Assembly (NCBI RefSeq): GCF_000226095.1
Contig: NC_016474.1
Span: forward strand, 3,968,001-4,032,000
Direction: 5' to 3'
From: Thermothelomyces thermophilus ATCC 42464
Taxonomy: Eukaryota > Ascomycota > Sordariomycetes > Sordariales > Chaetomiaceae
Length of the DNA stretch: 64,000 nucleotides
Below, in pieces: positions 54,440 through 64,000 of the stretch. The stretch's first letter is position 1, and each line of letters opens with the position of its first letter. The position numbers and the translations under genes were made by a program. The notes beneath the pieces were generated by a model that did not search any database, was not told where the DNA came from, and saw nothing but the letters and a program-made list of their open reading frames with translations.

Positions 54440-56692
54440 TCGTAGTTCTATATAACTTCCTTAACCCGTGCTATTAACTATAGAAAGTTATAATGTTTCT
54501 TAACTTGTACGATAGTCTTTATAACTCCTTTATATTCTCCGAGTTTCGACTTATAGAGTTCTTAAATCATCCGCAGCTATTGATCTTTGTCGTGGATATA
54601 CGCTTTGCCTCGGTACTAGAGTTTCCTATCTCTTTCTTCTACTTTGTTAGGTACTACTAGTCCAGGTGCTACTTGATACTATACCTCGTTGATCCTTTCT
54701 TCTCGAAAGATTATATAGCATTCTAGGAACGAGTTAAGTAGATTATCTTCTACAGGTATCTATATTTTGTGATGTAACGTTCTATCTGTCCGTTCCTTGA
54801 ATAACGGTAATGTTGTTTCTGTTCGTCCTTCTATATGATCCGTTCGTCGGCTTAAGATATCTGCTTGTATGTTCTCTTTGCCCTTCTTATAGCGGATCTT
54901 AAAGTTGAATTCCGTGAGGAATTCTGCCTATCGTATTTGTCGTCCGTTAAGCTCCTTTATCGTCGTAAAGTATCGTAAATTCTTATAATCTATATATACT
55001 TATACCGGTTTAATCGTGCCGCTAAGGTATAATCGCTATTCCTTAAAAGCTTTGATAATCGTAAGTAGTTCCTTGTTATAGATCAGATAATTAAGACGTA
55101 GTCTATTAAGCTTCTTTAAAAAGAAGGCTATAGGATATAGCTTTCCTTATCTATCTCGTTGTCCCAATTGTCCTCCGATGGTATAGTCTAAAGCGTCTAT
55201 TTCTACCTTAAATAGCTTCTTAGGGTCTAGTAGTACTAGTACTAGATCTTTAGTAATGGCGTTACGAATCTATATAAATGCTTACTTATATTACTCCTCC
55301 TATTAGAATTTAGCATTCTTCTTGGTAAGCTCGTACAAAGGTTATATAATCGCTCTAAAGTTCCTGATGAACATCTGGTAGAAGTTTACAAATCCGATGA
55401 AACTTTGTACTTCTATGACTAATGTCGGTTGTAGCCAATTCTTGATAGCTTTAACCTTTAAAGGTTCTATCCGGATTTGTCCTAGGGATATTTCGTATCC
55501 TAAAAAGACTATCTTTCTAATATAGAACTCGCTCTTTTCCTTGTTAACTAATAGCTTATACGTGTATAGCGTGTCTAGTACTACTTTCACGTACTTCCGG
55601 TGTTTATCTATTATCTTAGAGAAGATAAGTATATCGTTAAGATAATATATTACAAATTTATCGAGAAAGGGTCGGATAGCTTGATTAATTAGGGCTTAGA
55701 ACGTTGCTAGCGCGTTTATAAGTCCGAATAGTATAACAAGGTACTTATAGTAGCTATAGGGTATCCTAAAGGCCGTTTTCCATTCGTCGCCTTCTTTGAT
55801 CTATATATAGTTATAGGCCGATAGCAAGTTAAGACGCGTAAAATATTAGGCTCCTGCTAACTAATCTTAGAGCCGTAAGATTAGTAGTAACGGGTATCGG
55901 TTTTTTATAGTCTGTTCGTTAAGTTACTAATAGTCAATATATAACCGTAGCTTTCTATCTTTCTTAGGCACAAATAGGATTAGGTAGCCTACTAGCAATG
56001 TCGACAGGTAGATATATCCTCTTCGAAGGTTCTCCTCTAAATATTGCTTAAGTTCTTCGTTCTATATCTGGTTCGTATAGTAAATCTTAAAGAACTTTAG
56101 TCGTGCTCCTTCTTTAAGCTTAATCTTGTGATCCTATAGGCTATATTCTAGTAGTCCTTCTAGATGTTTTGGTTCGAATGCTAGGTGTCCTTTATATTCC
56201 TTCGGTACTTCCCTAGTCTTATCTCGTCTTTCGGTTTTCTAATAGTATACGAACTTGGTTCCGTCTATAGCGATACTAGCGATTTCTCCTGTCTCAACCT
56301 ACTATTCTAATTGTAGTGCTCTGTATTCGTCAACGGAGAGAATAGCTATCGGTAGTTTAGCTTGTTCCTCCTATTGCGATATCGATGTCGTTATGCCGCT
56401 TCTTCTAGAGTCTGTAATGGTCTGCCTACTACTGTCCGTCACTTATAGTAGATCCGTAGGATATGCCTTTCCTTAAGTATTGTCTGCTTGCAATCCTTAT
56501 ATGCTCCCTATCTTGTTAGTCGAATATGACTCTATTTAGGGTCGTAGGTGGCTACTATTCTTCTAGCTAATGTCCGGGTCGTAGTCTTTATACTATAGTA
56601 ACCCTAATATTATATCTTTGTCGTTACCTATATCTATAATACTAAATATAACTACTATAGTCTTCCTTATTATAATAATATTAATCAGTTTA
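54440..56692 (-). pseudogene. pol: A6 pol (integrase core, RNase H, RT)
   Basis: From the AAATG junction to solo LTR S3. RNase H lies near 55150-55230. RT reads YLND at 55633-55644, and the connection motif FIGFVNFYQMFIRNF is near 55360-55400. It continues at 57116. Confidence 0.85.
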
Positions 56693-57110
56693 TGTTACGG
56701 AAATATGTATGCAGATGCCGCCTAGGCCACCGGCACAAACAGGCCAATCAAGCCAAAGGAACGGAAGGACCAATTACAACATAGGAAGTACAGTGATCAC
56801 TACGCTCACCAGCGATCAAGGTAATCACCACCATACGATCACTTACGATCACCGTGATTAGGAGTGATTACTAGGACTATATATACATATAGATAGTCAC
56901 TCGTTATGGTGGACTCTAGGAGTTTACCAGTGGTAACAATTACAATCATAGTACTCGTACTAAGCATTGCTAATTACTATAAGAGACAACTCTAGTGTTG
57001 TTGTGAACCCTTTGGCTTTACCGAATCCCTTAGACGACCTGCCTACTTGTCCCGCTTAATCTACCTTCGTCTAAACCCTTTTAGAGGAAGTCTAAGCTAG
57101 GTTCGTTATA
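56693..57110 (+). repeat. S3: solo LTR of family A (418 bp)
   Basis: It starts TGTTACGGAAATATG and ends TTCGTTATA, with identical GTTTA on both sides (56688-56692, 57111-57115). The U3 is of the A1 type. It is in opposite orientation to its host A6 and splits A6 pol near the protease. Confidence 0.92.
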
Positions 57111-57115
57111 GTTTA

Positions 57116-57440
57116 GTCTCCTTATATACCTATTACGTCGGAAATAGTCCTTTGACCATGCTATACTTCCGCTTTATTCTCTAGGGTATCTATAGCTAAT
57201 TTATAAGTGTCGGTAAAATCAGGTTTATCTCTGCTCTACTATCTACTAGTACAAGCATTTTGTGCTGTTTCTACTGTGCTATTATCTATAATCGCTTGTC
57301 TTGCCGCCGTTACCTAAAGATTATAGCGATTTCCTATGTTTCTGCCGGGAGGTCTCGATATAGTGGTCTCTTACACTAGTTCCTCCTATACTATACTACT
57401 ACCTGCTGCTATACAGGCGTTAATAGCTTCCGGGCCCCTT
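57116..57440 (-). pseudogene. pol: A6 pol, 5' end (protease)
   Basis: The protease motif near 57235-57250 reads DSRA. It overlaps the end of gag in the -1 frame. Confidence 0.8.
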
Positions 57441-59681
57441 GAAGGGCCCTGACCTGTTTCCTAGGTTAGTGCTAACCTCTTCGGTTATTTAGCTAATAGC
57501 GGCTTCATTAATTATACTCATTTCCGTAAGCTATTAAGTGCTTACGGCTTCCTACCATTAGGTTCGTTCTACTTTCTATTATACGTACTATAGCTTCGTC
57601 TAAAGCTCCTGAATTCGCAATTTCTCTTTATCCGCGTAATAGAGGCAATCGTTGCTCTAGCACAAGTCCTACGTGTCTCGTCTGGTTCCGTAGTACCTAG
57701 GCCAGGCTTGTCTTAGAACTATCATAATGCCTTCTAGATCGCGGGCTTCGATCTTCTAAAGCAATTCGGCTGCTCTATTTCCTACATCGTAGACCTATTC
57801 TATAGGGTATAAGCTTCTGTCCTCATTTCCTTATCGGGTTGGCTAGTGATTGTTTTCGAATTTGTCGTAGAAGTGGTATTAGCATTTATATACTATATAC
57901 TAGAACTAGGGTACTTGTGTATATACCTCGTGTCAAGGGTATAATCACGTGACGTCGCCTAGGAGGTATTAGAATTCTTTCCCGAATCCTTCCTATTATA
58001 CGTAGACTGTAGGTACTCTAGTGCTAATATAGGAGTATTTCTTCTAGTAGCTTTTCTATATACGCTTGTCTTTTCTATAGTTCGCGCGTATAAACTAGTA
58101 TTTTAGGTTCCATATATTATTACTAAGTTACTAGCTATTAAGATACTCGGTATAGCTATTAGGCCTATTATATATTATAGGCTGTTCTCCTTTAATAGTT
58201 TCTATAATATATTAGAGTTCCCTTATTTTGTCCCTCATTCTATCGCTCTACTAGGCAAGTCAAATTAAGCGTCTATCCCATTCGCGTAGTTCTATATTAA
58301 GCTGAGAAACTTTATTATAGTACCATTCGATTCGTTCCTAGAGGAATAGAACATTAGGTTCAGGTCTTTCGATTCCTTGTATATTGGTTGTCTATAATCT
58401 ATCCCGCCTCTATATGACCGTGAAACCCTACTGCCTCAAGGCTAGGAGAATCGAAACTAGCGGTACATATTCTCCTGCCATGTCCTATTCGGCAAGACCT
58501 GTCTCTAGGTCTATAGTGACTAGTTCGGAGTATAGTACTTGTTCGTCTTTACCATTATTGTCATATCCGAGACTGTCTATATCATTGCCCCTATCTTTAT
58601 AGCTTATAGCCGCTACTTCGATAATGTCTTTGGTAGTTTTGTTAATGGTTATAATTTTCTTTCTAGGGACTATCTTCTACTCTTTCTTTAGGCTTTGACA
58701 TTCTTGCTTGTAGTGCCCTTTCTTTCTATAGTTATAGTAGGTAATATTAGACTTGTCTTTGGTTATCTTCTTCTAGTCTTGCTTCTACGCTATATCTATA
58801 TCTATAGCTCTAGGATACGTCCTATACGAGGTACTAACGTATGCTTGCTTTTTCTTGTCGTTAGCCTTAACTATAGTTCTATTTATTTGACCTTGTTTCT
58901 GCTACTTTTATATATAGAGTTAATTATCGATTCTAATAGCCTATACAATATATTTATCTAAGGTCTCGGGCCGATTATACTTATATAGCTTGTCTTTAAC
59001 CTTTTCCTTTAAGCCATTATAAAATAGTTATATTAATACCTTGTTATTAAGCTAAGACTTAAGTATATCCTGTCTAAACTATATGGCGTAGGAAATTACT
59101 AACTTAGTCTATCGGAGATTAGTAAGTCTTTCTTATATATAAATCTTCTCGTCTTTATCGCTAAAAACCTTCCGAAGCTCTTCTTTAAAACAGTTATAAG
59201 ATTAGAAGACTGCCTATATAAACGCGTTTTAGTCGTCTTTATCTTCCTTAATAAGATAGTCGTTCTACATAGGCTCGAACCATCTAAGTGCCTTGCCCTC
59301 TAGTCTCGTAGCTATATAGAGGACTTTGGCTTTGTTATCCGGAAACTTGTCGTCATTAAGCCAAAAGTAGGATCGGAGGTTTATTAGGAATCCTACGAGA
59401 TCCTCCTTAGTTCCTCTATATTTACTAGGTAGTTTGATCTTAATATGGCTCGCTTTGGTGGTCTCGAGCGCCTTGATTTTAGCGTAGGCCTTATTAACTA
59501 GTTTCTATAAGTACTTTTCACCGTGCTCGAGTTCCTTGATTCGGGCTTAAGCAGCCTTATCTCTCTAGTCTAACTCCTAGATCTACTACTAGAGTTAACC
59601 AAGCTAAGCAAGCAGCTGTTTAGCCGTAACGTTAGTAGCCATGTCAATATCAAGGTCGAAGTCACCTCTGTTCTAAACCAT
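57420..59681 (-). pseudogene. gag: A6 gag
   Basis: ATG 59681 to TAA 57420-57422, 2262 nt. The knuckle lies near 58700-58745. RIP-type stops are frequent. A GC-rich hairpin (GGGCCCTTCAAGGGGCCC on the minus strand) precedes the stop at about 57432-57449. Confidence 0.85.
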
Positions 59682-59708
59682 AATAGAACAAAGGGAGTAA
59701 TAGCAACG

Positions 59709-60164
59709 TATAACGAACCTAGCTTAGACTGCTTCTAAAAGGGTTTAGACAAAGGTAGATTAAGTAGACAAATAGGCAAGTCGTCTAAGGGATTTGGTAA
59801 AGCCAAAGGGTTTATAATAACACTAGAGTTGTCTCTTATAGTAATCAGCAATGCCTGGTATAAGTACTGTAATTGTAGGGGAGGTTGTTATTACTAGTAA
59901 ACTCCTAGAGTCTACTATAACAAGTGACTATTTACATGTATATATACTTCTGTTGATCGCTTATAGTCCCTTTCTATCCTGTCCTTGGATCGCCTTTGGT
60001 AGCTAGCTATCCTCTGCTATCTTTCCCTTTTGGCGATTGTTCGCCTGTGGTAGCCCGCGCTCCCTAGCGATCCCATGTTAGCCTCGCTTCGTGCCCTTCT
60101 TGATTGGTGGCTCATTTAGCCTGCTACACCCCACCGGGTCGCGGTATATAGTTGGCTCGTGACA
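59709..60164 (-). repeat. A6 5' LTR (456 bp)
   Basis: The leader AGTAATAGCAAC is inverse to the LTR's TTGTTATTACT at 59885-59895 with one RIP-type change; the left LTR still reads TTGCTATCACT. Confidence 0.94.
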
Positions 60165-60169
60165 CCTTG

Positions 60170-61900
60170 GGGTAATCTCATTTATAGTAGGATAAGGCAT
60201 TAGGACGGGAAGCTTATAATCCTGGTCGGTAACGGAGTTTAAAGTTAAAGAGGGAGAGTATTTTAGCCTATCGAGCTTGCCGTTTGCTAATTAAACGAGG
60301 CTAAGAGAAGTATTTAAGGTTTTTATAGTCGGTTAGGATCTAAAAGGGAGCGGTAATACTATAAAGCTTAGCTAACTAGGCCTTTAGATACGAGATAATC
60401 GTAAATAGTTCCTTGTTATAGATCGTATAGTTCCGTTTGGCTAGGGACAGTTTTGTAAAATAGTAGGCTATAGGATATAGGACCCTGTCTTCTCCTTGTT
60501 AGGATAAGCACCCTCCTAATACCGTCTTAGAGTAGTCCGCCTCGAGTACTATCTCCTGTTTAGGATCCTATTATACTAGGACAGGTTCTAATATAAAAGT
60601 TATCTTAAGAGTTTCAAAGGCCTCTTATTCCTTAGTCCCCTACTAGAATAGGGTATTCTTATAAGTTAACCGTATTAAGGGTACGGTTAACTTAGAGAAG
60701 TTAGGGATAAAGTCTTGGTAGAAGTTTACAAACCCTAGGAAACTTTATACTCCCTAAACCTTATATAGTACCTCTTACTTATAGATAGCGGCTAACTTCT
60801 TAGGGTCTAGGCGAACCTAAGCCCTTGCCTTTATAATATAGCTAAGGTATTTAACTTCTTTTATAGTAAATATATACTTCTTAAGATCTAATATAAGTCT
60901 TACTTTCCATAGCCTTTAGAATACGTCTCTTACCTAACTTATATAATCTTTCCTACCACCTAATATATAGACTAAGATATTATTAAGGTATACTATTATA
61001 AAGTCTCTAAGTATTAGGCTAAGAGCGTTATTAATATATCATTAGAAAGTTATAGGTACGCTTATAAATCTAAAGAGGTAAATAAGCCACTTAAAGAAGC
61101 TAAACTAGGTTCGAAATGCTATCAAATGCTTATAGCCCTCTATAATCTAGATATAGTAGAAGGCCACCTAGACGTTAAGCTTTATAAATTACTTAGCTCC
61201 GGCTAGGGAGCGAAACGTCTCCTTAATAAGTAGAAGAGGGTACCAATCTTGCTTTATAATTCCATTTAGTGCCTAATAATCAATATAGAACCTCTATCCT
61301 CTATCTGCTTTCTTTACCAAGAGGATAGGGGTAGTGGCCGAAGAGGAGCTAGCTCGGATCTATCCCTTATCTAGCAAGTTAACGACTTGCTTTCGGACTT
61401 CTAATAAATAATCTTGTGATATATTATAGAGAGGCCCTTAAGGGAGTTTAGGAATCTTCCTATCTAGGCCTTCCTTTAATTTAATGTGATAGTCGGCTAT
61501 ACTACGATATAGGGGGAGTCTACTAGCTTTCTCCTTATTAAAAAGGTTAGTAAAGTCGCGAAGTTTGTCTGGTAAGGTGACTTCTGACTCTATACTAGGC
61601 TTAGGTTAGGTACCCCCTTTTCCTAGGCCGTCTCTGTTAAAATGGTGTCTCGATTTTAGGATAGTTATTATCTCTTAGATGCTTATGACTAGGAAGGTGT
61701 TAGAAGTCTTCTTTTTCTATACCCTCTATACTATACTTATAAAGACTATACCTATTATTTAGGAGATTCCTATTTATCTAGGCCATGAAGAGATTTTATA
61801 GATAAGTAGTCCTAGTTACGTTCCGATTATAAGAACGCCTATATATACGTCTAGTGTAACTTCCTAGTATTTTATCTATAGGAGGCCTAGTATAATATTA
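60170..61900 (-). pseudogene. pol: B pol, 5' part (RT and RNase H)
   Basis: Minus strand, joins 44866 after removal of A6. The RT start is near 61380 (EVRKQVVNLLDKG, later TPILLVKKAD and YIDY). The catalytic box reads YLNN at 60979-60990, both Asp mutated. The connection SFLGFVNFYQDFIPNFS is near 60690-60740. RNase H (EADYSKTVLGGCLS, YPIAYYFTKLSLA, NYTIYNKELFTIIS) lies at 60400-60550. The family is distinct from A. Confidence 0.85.
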
Positions 61901-63413
61901 TATATAAGTCTTAGGACTATATAGAACGCGGCCTAGCTCTCCTAGCTATTGATATCTATTATAATGTAGGCTATCTAAGTGATCTTCCGGTCTGGTTATA
62001 GTCTAGTTATAGTCCTAAGGGTACGTATAGTAGGTAAACTAATCTACTCGATTCTAAGCTTCTAGTATATTCTCTTATTAATAGCGCTATAACTAGAACA
62101 TTTACCATCTACTTGAGCATTTATAAAGCCAATAGAGTTAAGGAAGATTAGAATAAGAAAAGAAGGTCTATTTATTCTTTTGCTAATTTCTATAAACTTA
62201 TCTTCTAGGTAGTTATAGTTTTCTAGCCCCCTTGTAAGACTTTGCTCGGGGGCTACTCTTTTCCCTACTCCCTGTCTTCTTTGTTAGACAGGTCGTCGTC
62301 TTCCTTCTAATCCTTAGCCTCTAAGGTATTAATGTCGGTTCTCGACTAGTTCTACCATACCGGCCTTAAAGCAAAGGCGAAGTTATATTTAGTAATAAAG
62401 TAACCCTTCTACCTATACTAGATATATACTCTAGCTACCTATTAGGCTATATATACTTCTAGATTAACCTATTTTGCCTATAGGGCGTTACCCCTACATT
62501 TTCCTACCCTATCCTTATTAGGTCCCTTTCTCTATAGGTTAGTATACGATAAGTTAATTCTAGTTATTAATATATCTCTATTTACGTCCTTTTCTCTCTA
62601 GAGTTTAGATACTACCTGCCACCCTTATATCTACTAATACTTGTTACTAAGCTAAAGAGCCTTAAGATCTATAGTAATCTTACGGTATTTCTTGACTACT
62701 ATTATATAGTTATCCTAAGGAATTCCTTGTCCGACCGTTATATATTTGAGTTTCGGAGAGAGGTATTATTGTAATTTAATTAGGTATGACTCGTTACCCT
62801 AAAGGAGGCCGCCTACCCTTAATAGCTTAGCCTTAAACCAAATAATGAAGGCAGTAAACGGTTTATCGTCTCTCTATTATAAGAATTCTAGTTCCGATAA
62901 GGCTATCGTCTTCTTATAGGGGTTAGAGAAGATACTCTCGAGATATTAGAGAAACTAAGTTAGGTCGTACCTAACTTTCGGACCTATAGATTTATAATAG
63001 GCCGTAACTCGGGTCTATACCTAGCGTGTAAGGTTTCCTTGGATAAAGACCTATTGGTTATAATTAGAGCTAATGAAATCTCCATTAATTATAAAGATAT
63101 GTTCTATTATACTCTTCTATACTATAAAGAGTTCCTTTTTACCATTGAAAGGTTATCCGGTTAGGAGACGCTTCTACTACGGCTGTTAAGCTTTAAAGGG
63201 CACCCTAGCCGACTTAGGGGTTGGGACAGGTTACATTTAGGATGCCCGGAAAGTATCAATCGTAATATTCTACTATTCTACTACTACTTAAAGGGAGCAG
63301 ATAAGCTTCTATAATTCTACTAACCCTAAAGGCCTATATACTCCCGAATCTACTATAACTACATTATTAATAACTCCTTTAAGGAGTTACTACTAGTAAA
63401 AAGGTAGTTAAAA
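61901..63413 (-). pseudogene. gag: B gag and protease
   Basis: A capsid-like gag region on the minus strand spans 63200-62640 (PFNGKKELF, FTAFIIWFKAKLL, PKLKYITVGQGIP). A protease-like stretch (LNSIGFINAQVDGKCSSYSA) lies near 62060-62140. RIP-type stops are frequent. A knuckle was not identified. The 5' end of gag lies near 63300, close to the LTR. Confidence 0.65.
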
Positions 63414-63742
63414 TATGATATACTAGCTTTATAGTATCTATAGATAAGCGTATAATGTTTTATTCGACTATCTTAGGGAGGAAAAAGAAGAAAAATACAA
63501 GAGTTATACAGAGGAGTGCCTTTTAACCAATATATACGTATGTGACCTAGGTAGGGCCTGGTTAGGCTCCGGGTTGGGCGCTAACCGGGCGTTGGCCGTG
63601 TATTTACCAGACGAGTTACGAACGAGTAACGAATGCTCTATAGACCCGTAGGGCGTACGTAAGTAGAGTAGGGTAGGTCCATTTTAGTGCCTAGGTAAAG
63701 CCTAGGCATTGTCTAGCCCGGGTGTAGCCTGGGCCTATAATA
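63414..63742 (-). repeat. B 5' LTR (329 bp)
   Basis: It pairs with 10802-11130. A promoter-like TATATATTGG lies on the minus strand near 63528-63538. Its outer end abuts ACTAT 63743-63747. Confidence 0.9.
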
Positions 63743-63747
63743 ACTAT

Positions 63748-64000
63748 AACTATTAGGAGTCCCTAACGAAGGAGGATATTACGGTTAATGAAGTTCTTTA
63801 CCGCTTTAGCTAATTTATTAGGTAGGACTTCGGCTTCTATAAATTCTAAAAGATCGTTATATGCCTCGAGGAGGAAATAGGGCTTCCCCCTCCAGTTAGA
63901 GGGCATGAACTAGATATCTAAGTACCATTTTGCAAATGGGATTAAAGAAGGTTCCGAATGTAAATATACCTTCCTAAATCTTTTGGTATCCTATACCTAG
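63748..64000 (-). pseudogene. pol: Family C integrase, upstream half
   Basis: Minus strand reads IPFAKWYLDIxFMPSNWRG and LEFIEAEVLPNKLAKAVKNF, an integrase core segment before the second catalytic Asp. It is the other half of 9936-10801, separated by B; it runs off the right edge. Confidence 0.62.

Larger units (their letters stand above)
44872..60164 (-). mobile_element. A6: family A element hosting A7/N and S3
   Basis: It has 456-bp LTRs and CCTCG (44867-44871) / CCTTG (60165-60169) duplications with one RIP-type change. It is inserted in B pol between RNase H and integrase. Genes run on the minus strand. A pol segment of about 720 bp between the GCAAG and AAATG junctions is absent, see the A7/N rearrangement. 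RT reads YLND at 55633-55644. Confidence 0.92.
10802..63742 (-). mobile_element. B: Ty3/gypsy chromovirus carrying two blocks of nested insertions
   Basis: Two 329-bp LTRs in the same orientation (10802-11130, 63414-63742) are flanked by ACTAT duplications (10797-10801, 63743-63747). The flanks are the two halves of one integrase gene. Without its insertions B is about 7.25 kb: 10802-12086, 42480-44871 and 60170-63742. Minus-strand order is gag, PR, RT, RNase H, IN, chromodomain. A plus-strand gene lies between the chromodomain and the 3' LTR. A polypurine tract ends in a run of Gs at the 3' LTR. Confidence 0.9.

Overview
The window is almost entirely a nest of LTR retrotransposons of the Ty3/gypsy chromovirus type, heavily mutated in the manner of repeat-induced point mutation (RIP). 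Trp, Gln and Arg codons have become TAG, TAA or TGA, Cys codons have become Tyr codons, CpA is depleted and TpA dominates, while CpG survives. This points to a filamentous ascomycete (Pezizomycotina) and to an AT-rich heterochromatic, perhaps centromere-proximal or accessory, region. No intact host gene, rRNA, tRNA or CRISPR array was found. I cannot name the species.

Layout, resolved from 5-bp target-site duplications (TSDs). The oldest layer (1-1902, 9400-10801, 63743-64000) holds a gag-like fragment, an unidentified plus-strand fragment and a Ty3/gypsy integrase gene (family C, minus strand). Element A1 (1903-9394) sits inside the unidentified fragment. Element B (10802-63742, minus strand, 329-bp LTRs, TSD ACTAT) interrupts the family C integrase. 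B carries two blocks of family A insertions. Block 1 is A3 (12087-42474, plus strand, TSD CTATC): its 5' LTR contains solo LTR S1, which contains A2 (12667-20276), and its integrase contains A4 (25787-40846), which contains A5 (29108-36634). Block 2 is A6 (44872-60164, TSD CCTCG/CCTTG), which contains a rearranged pair A7/N (46480-54434) and solo LTR S3 (56693-57110). Nesting reaches five levels: C, B, A3, A4, A5.

Family A gene plan, reading along the coding strand: 5' LTR; a leader of only 27-28 nt with an apparent self-priming primer-binding site; gag of 753 codons with a CCHC knuckle; pol in the -1 frame (protease, RT, RNase H, integrase, chromodomain); then, on the opposite strand and overlapping the end of pol by about 107 bp, an accessory gene with a Zn(II)2Cys6-like cysteine pattern and a coiled coil; then a conserved hairpin, the polypurine tract and the 3' LTR. 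Seven copies of the accessory gene are visible. Its sequence type and the U3 sequence differ between subfamilies far more than gag-pol does, and each U3 carries repeated, inverted motifs special to its subfamily. I propose, as inference, that the antisense protein acts on U3. Element B has its own unrelated antisense gene in the same place.

Best-preserved copies: A2 (protease DSGA, RT YLDD and integrase D-D35-E all readable) and A5. Every copy has in-frame stops, so none is expected to be autonomous.
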